Positions 58,492 through 64,000 of a DNA stretch of 64,000 bases are shown piece by piece (the first letter of the stretch is position 1; the number at the start of each line of letters is the position of its first letter). Location of the stretch: assembly GCA_905221605.1 (NCBI GenBank), contig CAJNDS010002745.1:608501-672500 (forward strand). Reading direction: 5' to 3'. Source of the DNA: Symbiodinium natans. Its lineage: Eukaryota; Sar; Dinophyceae; Suessiales; Symbiodiniaceae. The translations under genes were made by a program, and so were the position numbers. Below the pieces are notes generated by a model. The model was not told where the DNA came from. It was given only the letters and a program-made list of their open reading frames with translations, and did not search any database.

Positions 58492-59375
58492 TTGAACAAT
58501 GGGGTTGAGGGTTTTGGGTCTAGGGCAGGGTTTAGGGTTTAGGGTTTAGGGTTTAGGGTTTAGGGTTTAGGGTTTTTTTTTAGGGTTTAGGGTTTAGGGT
58601 TCAGGGTTTAGGGTTCAGGGTTTAGGGTTTAGGGTTTAGGGTTTAGCGTTTAGGGTTTAGGGTTTAGGGTTTAAGCCAAATGTCATCGTCATCCCTAACC
58701 CCTCCCATGCAGCAAACCGGGTCCCCCACACCTCCCCCGGGACGAAAAGAGGGTTGGCTTCGGGGGGTTGGGGTTTAGGTTGTACGGTTTAGGGGTCAAA
58801 CGGTAAGGAATATGGGATACAAAGGATCGGGGTACCCACTGGTTGGGGGCATATTGGGGCTTACCCCTATGTTGGGAAGTACCCATGCCCCAAAGTCCTG
58901 GATCAGCTACCAGAATGATGGAAACCACGCTACCTACTACGTCTTCCCGTTCCGGTAGGACCCTACTTCTCCCCTAAACCATAAGCCCTGGTCACACTTA
59001 ATTAAGCCCAGGCACATCAGACTCACAGAGAATGATCCCAGAAGCGGCTCATGAGCTGGGGATAAGAACAGCACTGCAAGACTGTCCTATCAGGGGCACC
59101 CTACCGAGAGACTCAAATACAATCCACCTTAATTTCGCAAAGCTCGCTAACTGTCGCTAAATGAACATGAAGCGTCTCACGATCGGCAAGAGAACCTTGG
59201 AGAGTGTGGGGGGGGGGGGGGGGCAGGAGGGGAAGGAAAAACCGTTGAACCATCTCAAACAATAATGTCTTTCAGGGCCCCTAAGCCTCGAAAATTTACC
59301 CTAACCCCAGCACCCTAAACCCTAAACCCTAAACCCTCAACCCTAAACCCAAAACCCTAAACCCTAAACCCTGCA
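58492..59375. repeat. TTTAGGG fields and unique spacer
   Basis: 58525-58675 is TTTAGGG with few changes. 58680-58960 is single-copy with a family F-like hairpin (ttggggcttacccctatgttgggaagtaccc). 58980-59250 is unique, with a G tract at 59208-59222. 59310-59375 is CCCTAAA. No gene is called. Confidence 0.6.
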
Positions 59376-59450
59376 CCCAATCATTGACAAGAGCCCACAA
59401 GCGGCGAGAATCGAGGCCTCAGCTCTCTGAGGCGCTTTGTCAGAGACTGA
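59376..59450 (-). CDS. Exon-like island, unidentified protein
   Basis: The minus strand reads 25 codons, 'VSDKAPQRAEASILAACGLL' then 'SMIG'. The plus strand has a stop in the best frame, so minus is favoured. It ends ATTG before GGTGCAGGGTTTAGGG and begins near CCCGAG/GTCAG acceptors. TTTAGGG starts to the right at 59460. Confidence 0.45.
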
Positions 59451-59825
59451 CCTCGGGGGCTTAGGGTTTAGGGTTTAGGGTTTAGGGTTTAGGGTTTAGG
59501 GTTTAGGGTTTAGGGCTAGGGTTTAGGGCTTAGGGTTTAGGGCTTTTCAAGACCAGGGGCTTAGGGTTTCGGGCAGGCAGAGTTTCGGGCTTTCTTAGGG
59601 TTTAGGGTTTGGGGTTTGGGGTTAGGGTAAGGGGCCGAGTTTAGGAAGCCTAAACCACAAACCCTGAGCCACCAGAAGAATGCAGAACGAAACCCTAAAT
59701 CCCCAAACCCTAAGCCCCAAACCCTAAACCCTATAAACCCAAAACCCAAAACCCTAACCTCAGGCCTAGCCCCCCCCCCCCCCCCCACAGTGGCAGGGCG
59801 GCACCGAAGCCCCTCGACCTCTACT
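59451..59825. repeat. TTTAGGG array and decayed CCCTAAA
   Basis: 59460-59545 is TTTAGGG; 59590-59640 G-strand variants; 59650-59765 C-strand variants; a C tract at 59770-59786. Open frames are made of repeat. Confidence 0.65.
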
Positions 59826-60013
59826 TTGGAGGTTCAAGGTACTTCTTAACCAATTATAACTGTTAGGGTTTGGGTTTAGGGTTTAGGGTTTAGGGTTTAG
59901 GGTTTAGGGTTTAGGGTTTAGGACCACTGTACTAACCACATTAGGGCACTTAAGGGGCTTATAAATGGGTTATAAGTACAGTTATAATGGTTAATAAGTG
60001 CCTTGAACCTCCA
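59826..60013. mobile_element. MITE-like family E split by a TTTAGGG array with 5-bp duplication
   Basis: The left 'ttggaggttcaaggtacttc' and right 'taagtgccttgaacctcca' ends are inverted over about 40 bp (also 'aattataactgt' / 'acagttataat'). The array occupies about 59864-59925. ACTGT lies directly left (59859-59863) and right (59926-59930) of it. This is one of the clearest cases of a telomeric array inserted into a pre-existing element. Confidence 0.85.
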
Positions 60014-60630
60014 GGTATGGCGCAAGTCGACCCAGGTCGCTTGCCCGCCTCCCACAGCCATCGATCGGTAGCACCCATGTTTCGGTGCCCCTAAAACCTA
60101 AACCCTAAACCCTAAACCCTAAAAAGGTAAATATCCAGGCCGGCGCTCCCAGGCCAGGGGCTGGGGGGGGCTGTCTGGAGGGCGAATTATGGAGAAAAAC
60201 GCGTTTCCAGAACTTCCCCCTGAGACATCCCCCTGAACCGCCTGAAGCCTTTCTTGCAAAAAACCTGCAACGTCTCAAAAGCCCTGATCTACAAGGAGGG
60301 GCCCCCAGAACTATAGCAACTATACTTAAGGGACTTAGAACCCCAAGTTAGGATCCTTATGACCCAACTTAGGGTTCTTATAACTCCCTCCTTCTAGAGG
60401 CACGCCTTTCTGAGACCACCCCCATCTCCTTGTTCCCCCCCCCCCCCCCCCCCCCCCCCCCGAACCCCCCCAACCCCCAACCCTAAACCCAAAACCCTAA
60501 ACCCCGGATGGTGGTATTGAACCTCCCCAAACCCCAACCCTAAACCCAAAACCCCAAACCCCAAACCCCAAACCCTAAACCCTAAACCCTAAGCCCTAAA
60601 TCCTAAACCCTAAACCCTAAACCCTAAACC
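60014..60630. repeat. Unique spacer, C tract and CCCTAAA
   Basis: 60285-60405 carries a family C-like palindrome (gatctacaaggaggggccc ... tccctccttctagagg). 60437-60461 is a C homopolymer. 60475-60630 is CCCTAAA with CCCCAAA variants. No gene. Confidence 0.6.
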
Positions 60631-60718
60631 CCGAGTCACCCGAATGCAGAACCAGGCGCAGGGAGCCAGAGCCAGAGAAGGACTCTTCGGCCGAAGCCGA
60701 AGCTGAGCCTGCGTCTCA
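60631..60718 (-). CDS. Exon-like island, strand uncertain
   Basis: The minus strand reads 'DAGSASASAEESFSGSGSL' and onward; the plus strand reads 'EPEPEKDSSAEAEAEPASQ' and ends CAG|GTTTAGGG, a perfect donor. Both are low-complexity. The C-array/island/G-array setting matches the other exon candidates. I list minus for consistency with its neighbours, at low confidence. Confidence 0.3.
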
Positions 60719-61035
60719 GGTTTAGGGTTTAGGGTTTAGGGTTTAGGGTTTAGGGTTTGGGGTTTAGGGTTTAGGGTTCAGGGTTTAGGGTTTAGGGTTT
60801 ACGGTTTAGGGTTTATGGTTTGGGGTTTAGGGTTTAGTTAGGGTTTAGGGTTTAGGGTTTAGGGTTTAGGGTTTAGGGTTTAGGGTTTAGGGTTTAGGGT
60901 TTAGGGTTTAGGTTTAGGGTTTAGGGTTTAGGGTTTAGGGTTTAGGGTTTAGGGTTTAGGGTTTAGGGTTTAGGGTTTAGGGTTTAGGGTTTAGGGTTTA
61001 GGGTTTCGGGTTTCGGGTTTCGGGTTTCGGGTTTA
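60719..61035 (+). repeat. Longest TTTAGGG array in the window
   Basis: More than 300 bp of TTTAGGG with scattered single changes, ending in a pure TTTCGGG block (61004-61031). It is internal, with unique sequence on both sides, so it is not evidence of a chromosome end. Confidence 0.95.
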
Positions 61036-61130
61036 GGGTTTAGGGTTTAGGGTTCAGGGTTCAGGGTTTAGAGTTTAGGGTTTAGAGCTACAGTTGAGGG
61101 TTGAGTGTTTGTCAGACCCTAAACCGATAT

Positions 61131-61339
61131 CCAAGTAGGGCCCACCTTGCCGTACTAACTTTAGTTCGGGATATCACTTGGGATGTTCCGCCTTATGCTA
61201 ACAGTCCTTAATCGGGATTCTAGTACGCCTATTAGAATCCCTATTAAGGACTGCTAGTATAAGGGGGAACATCCCAACGTATCGCCAACAATAGGGCTCT
61301 TACAGCCCTACTTCTGACTTGGAGGCGCCCACTTATAGG
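61131..61339. mobile_element. MITE-like family C with a family A element nested inside
   Basis: The family C left part (ccaagtagggcccaccttgc ... ttagttcgggatatcac) is interrupted at 61177 by a complete 100-bp family A element (61178-61277). Family C continues with 'aacaatagggctcttac' and the right end 'ggaggcgcccacttatagg'. Family A was therefore mobile after family C. Confidence 0.75.
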
Positions 61340-61687
61340 CTTCAGGTAGCCCTAAGCCCTGAACCCTAGCCCCAAATAACACAAACCAAAAAACCTAAAC
61401 CCTAAATTCTTAAGGCTTAGGGGCCCTAAACCCTAAACCCTAAACCCTAAACCCAGAACCCTAAACCCTAAACCCTAAACCCTAAACCCGAAACCCTAAA
61501 CCCTTTACCGAAGAATGAAAAAAACAAAAATAAGCAGGTTGCATGCTTTTGGGAGCTCAGGGAGCTGGAAGGTTGGATGTATACATGAAGTGTTGGACTG
61601 ATGGCTTCGGGTTTTGGCTTAGGGTTTAGGGTTTAGGGTTTAGGGTTTAGGGTTTAGGGTTTAGGGTTTAGGGTTTAGGGCTTAGGG
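61340..61687. repeat. CCCTAAA field, island, TTTAGGG array
   Basis: 61395-61505 is CCCTAAA; opposed strands meet near 61416-61430 (cttaggggccctaaa). The 61506-61610 island is open on the minus strand but T/F-rich near its end. 61618-61687 is TTTAGGG. Confidence 0.6.
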
Positions 61688-61774
61688 TCACCACAAGCCG
61701 CTGCCTGCAGCGTCTGCGGCCGTCTTCGACGAGCGAACGATTTTCGCTGCAGACTTCTCCATGCGCTTCCTTCT
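61688..61774 (-). CDS. Exon-like island, basic/alanine-rich, possible C-terminus
   Basis: The minus strand reads 28 codons plus TGA: 'RRKRMEKSAAKIVRSSKTAA' then 'DAAGSGLW'. The basic start could be a nuclear-localisation-like patch. TTTAGGG lies on both sides, so the layout differs from most islands. It is unidentified. Confidence 0.4.
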   Translation of the reverse strand, partial: RRKRMEKSAAKIVRSSKTAADAAGSGLW

Positions 61775-62940
61775 CGGGTTTAGGGTTTAGGGTTTAGGGT
61801 TTAGGGCTAGGGTTCAGGGTTTAGGGTTTAGAGTTTAGGGTTTAGGGCTGCTGGTAGGTCTCGGAGTTTAGGGGTGTAGGGTTTAGGGTTGCCCCAAGAT
61901 CTGAAACTAAATTCTCCCCCAGACTTGGGGCGGGAGAGTGGACTCATGGATTGAAAGAGGGTTTAGGGTTGACGATGCACTGGGGACTTTAGGGTGTAGG
62001 GTTTAGGGTTCAGGGTTTGCATAGGGCTTAAGGTTTGGTGGCGTAGGCTGTAGGGGTCAGACCCAGGGTGTAGGGTTTATAGGGTTTAGGGAGCACGTCG
62101 ATAGTTTTTCGGGTTCCTACAATCCAATCGTTCCTAAACAGCATCACAACTTGACCGAACAACCCTAAACCCTAAACCCTAAACCCTAAACCCTAAACCC
62201 TAAACCCTAAACCCTAAACCCTAAACCAACAGGCGTTGAGTGCCCTAGATTCAAGGCTCAGCATCATGATAGGTGTTACCCCAAAAGGCTCCCGCCCTAA
62301 CTTAGAGAACCCGAAGCCTACACCCGAACACCAGTCCCTAAACCCTAAACCCTAAACCCTAAACCCTAAACCCTAAACCCGAAACCCTAAAGCCTAAAGC
62401 CTAAAGCCTAAAGCCTGGTCCCTGAAGCCTGAAGCCTGAAGCCTAAAGCCTAAGGCCTAAAGCCTAGATGCAATCCAACCGAGCATCTCTTGCAGCAGCT
62501 TCTTGTAGTGCTCATCCGAGGGGTGCTCCCAGATACTTTCCCCTCACGTTAGGGGCTTTAGGGTTTAGGGCCTTTAAGGGCTTAGGGTTTCGAGGGCCCA
62601 TAGCCCTTTATAGGGTTTATAGGGTCTATAGGGTTTACAGGGTTCATAGGGTTTATAGGCTTTGTAGAGTTTTGGACTGACGGTTGCTCCAAGGAAGCAA
62701 TTCTCCTGGTATAGCCTACGCCCTAAACCCTAAACCCTAAACCCTAAACCCTAAACCCTGAACCCTGAACCCTGAACCCTGAACCTGGCATAAGCCCTCT
62801 GCCTCCTCCAAGCACTGAAGTCATTACACCTTCGTGGGTAGAACGCAAGCGTCGAAGACCCTTGCCTTCTCATTTAGGGTTTAGGGTTCAGGGTTAAGGG
62901 TTACGGTTTAGGCAAGGTACAGACATTAAATTCAAGGGGG
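61775..62940. repeat. Telomeric fields, AAGCCTA and CCTGAAG blocks
   Basis: 61780-61855 is TTTAGGG. 62160-62227 and 62338-62385 are CCCTAAA, followed by AAGCCTA and CCTGAAG variant runs to 62465. 62595-62660 has repeated 'tatagggttta' units. 62716-62787 is CCCTAAA passing into CCCTGAA. The 62788-62875 island reads well on the minus strand ('RRCNDFSAWRRQRAYAR') but is not secure. Confidence 0.6.
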
Positions 62941-63009
62941 TTCAAGCTCGAGGTTTCCAGGCACCTCCTCGAGTGCCACCATGCCCAACAAGAAAAGCAG
63001 TGGCTGGCG
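62941..63009 (+). CDS. Exon-like island on the plus strand
   Basis: The plus strand reads 23 codons, 'FKLEVSRHLLECHHAQQEKQ' then 'WLA'; the minus reading is poor. The flanks are reversed relative to most islands (G-strand repeat left, CCCTAAA right). It may belong to a different gene from the minus-strand series. Confidence 0.35.
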
Positions 63010-64000
63010 ACCCTAAACCCTAAACCCTAAACCCTAACCCCTAACCCTAAACCCTAAACCCTAAACCCTAAAGCGTGCCTTGGACCCCTATAAGGTTGTT
63101 CCCTTGGGTTTGGGGACCCTTTCAAAAGATCCTTTCAAGGCAGCCCCAATGACGGATCGGAACCTGTGTAAAGGGTCGCGAGGGGGGGGCGGGGGGGGGG
63201 GCTTTGGGCCCTAAATCCTACATTCCCTAACCCTGAACCCTAAACCCTAAACCCTAAGCATGCTAAGCCCGAATCTAGGACGCTCAGGCGGCTAGTTTCT
63301 CCCCCATGGCCCTTCTGGAACTCTGAGTAACCTTACATAAGGCCCTAAACCCTAAACCCTAAACCCTAAACCCCAAACCCTAAACCCTAAACCCTAAACC
63401 CTTAAGGTCCCCTTGGCAACTCGCTTCCCCAAACCACCCTTGAACCCAACTCTGTAGGTTTCGAGGGGGCGTTGGCGCCTGACTCAAAGTTGAAATAGAA
63501 GATGTCGTCTCCATTCTCCGTGCACGCCTCTCCAGTGGATGAAGGTTTAGGGGTTTAGGATCTACCAGCACCCCTCAACTACCCTTTAACCATAATAGTA
63601 GGGCATATAAGCCCCCTTTATTTAAGGGTAGTTGGGGGGTTCAGGTAGGTTGAGGGTTGAGGGTTGAGGGGCATAGATCTGGAGGCGCTTGCAAAAGCTT
63701 CGCACTTCAAAGCCTGCTGTTCCAGGGCGACAAGAGTTTCAGCCTGGGCATTTCCCCACCAACGCGGCACTAGCAGGGCCCCTCTCTCCTACACCCCTAA
63801 ACTGTCGCTAGCCTTCAGCCCTATATAAACAGATCTGCTCATATCCTAATCCCTGAACCCTAAGCCCAGAACCCAAACCGCCCGCAACGTTGAGCTTAGC
63901 GTGCCGAGTTGCAAGAGTACACACTAGGCGCCCTAGGCAGACCCCTAAAAACTTGCAGATTCAGAGCCTGGGTGCAACAGCCCTCAAGGGTTTAGGGTTT
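63010..64000. repeat. CCCTAAA fields and unique sequence at the right edge
   Basis: CCCTAAA lies at 63011-63070 and 63343-63400; a G tract with one C at 63183-63200. 63590-63640 is a hairpin (actaccctttaaccat ... ttaagggtagtt). 63680-63830 is single-copy. 63989-64000 begins another TTTAGGG run. No gene is supportable. Confidence 0.6.

Noticed and set aside
60719-61035. Chromosome-end telomere
   Set aside because: The array is internal, bordered by unique sequence on both sides, and similar arrays in both orientations fill the window.
1-64000. Plant nuclear DNA as the source
   Set aside because: Plants share the TTTAGGG unit, but the ubiquitin-like plus RCC1-like 41-residue ladder, probable non-GT donors and GC-rich codon use fit a dinoflagellate better. 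Not excluded with certainty.

Overview
This 64 kb window looks like nuclear DNA of a dinoflagellate, probably close to Symbiodinium (about 0.75 confidence). Two things suggest this. The heptamer TTTAGGG/CCCTAAA, the telomeric unit reported for dinoflagellates and plants, is scattered through the whole window in both orientations. The one long intact reading frame (minus strand, 6017-7567) is a ubiquitin-like domain followed by a ladder of RCC1/HERC-like 41-residue repeats, a protein style very common in Symbiodiniaceae predictions. There are no bacterial operons, ribosome binding sites, rRNA or recognisable tRNA genes, and no CRISPR array.

Layout. 450-2662 is a 2.2 kb element bounded by a perfect 30-bp inverted repeat and filled with tandem repeats. 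2663-6016 is mostly degenerate and clean telomeric repeat. 6017-7567 is the HERC-like gene, whose homology ends abruptly at a telomere-like stretch. From 7.6 kb to the end, short arrays of CCCTAAA or TTTAGGG (20-300 bp) alternate with 50-250 bp of other sequence. That other sequence is of two kinds: (a) short palindromic, MITE-like elements of about 90-160 bp in at least eight recurring families; (b) GC-rich single-copy islands of 60-160 bp that read as protein, usually on the minus strand, and that most often have a C-rich array on their left and a G-rich array on their right. An acidic reading frame at 23906-24403 is the only other ORF above 150 codons that is not made of simple repeat.

Main inference. 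The islands behave like small exons and the material between them like introns whose ends are inverted telomeric repeats. At 58.2-58.4 kb and 57.16-57.29 kb the inserted block is flanked by identical 11-bp direct repeats. Removing the block and one copy restores a continuous minus-strand reading frame. Several MITE-like elements are also split by telomeric arrays, some with 5-bp duplications. The arrays were therefore inserted into existing DNA and are not chromosome ends. Telomeric repeat appears to spread here as an insertion, and in genes it may be removed as introner-like introns. Strand, splice sites and the joining of islands into genes are read by eye and unconfirmed; exon entries carry low to moderate confidence.

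Most of the window therefore holds no gene that can be named. Region entries state what each long non-genic stretch contains.
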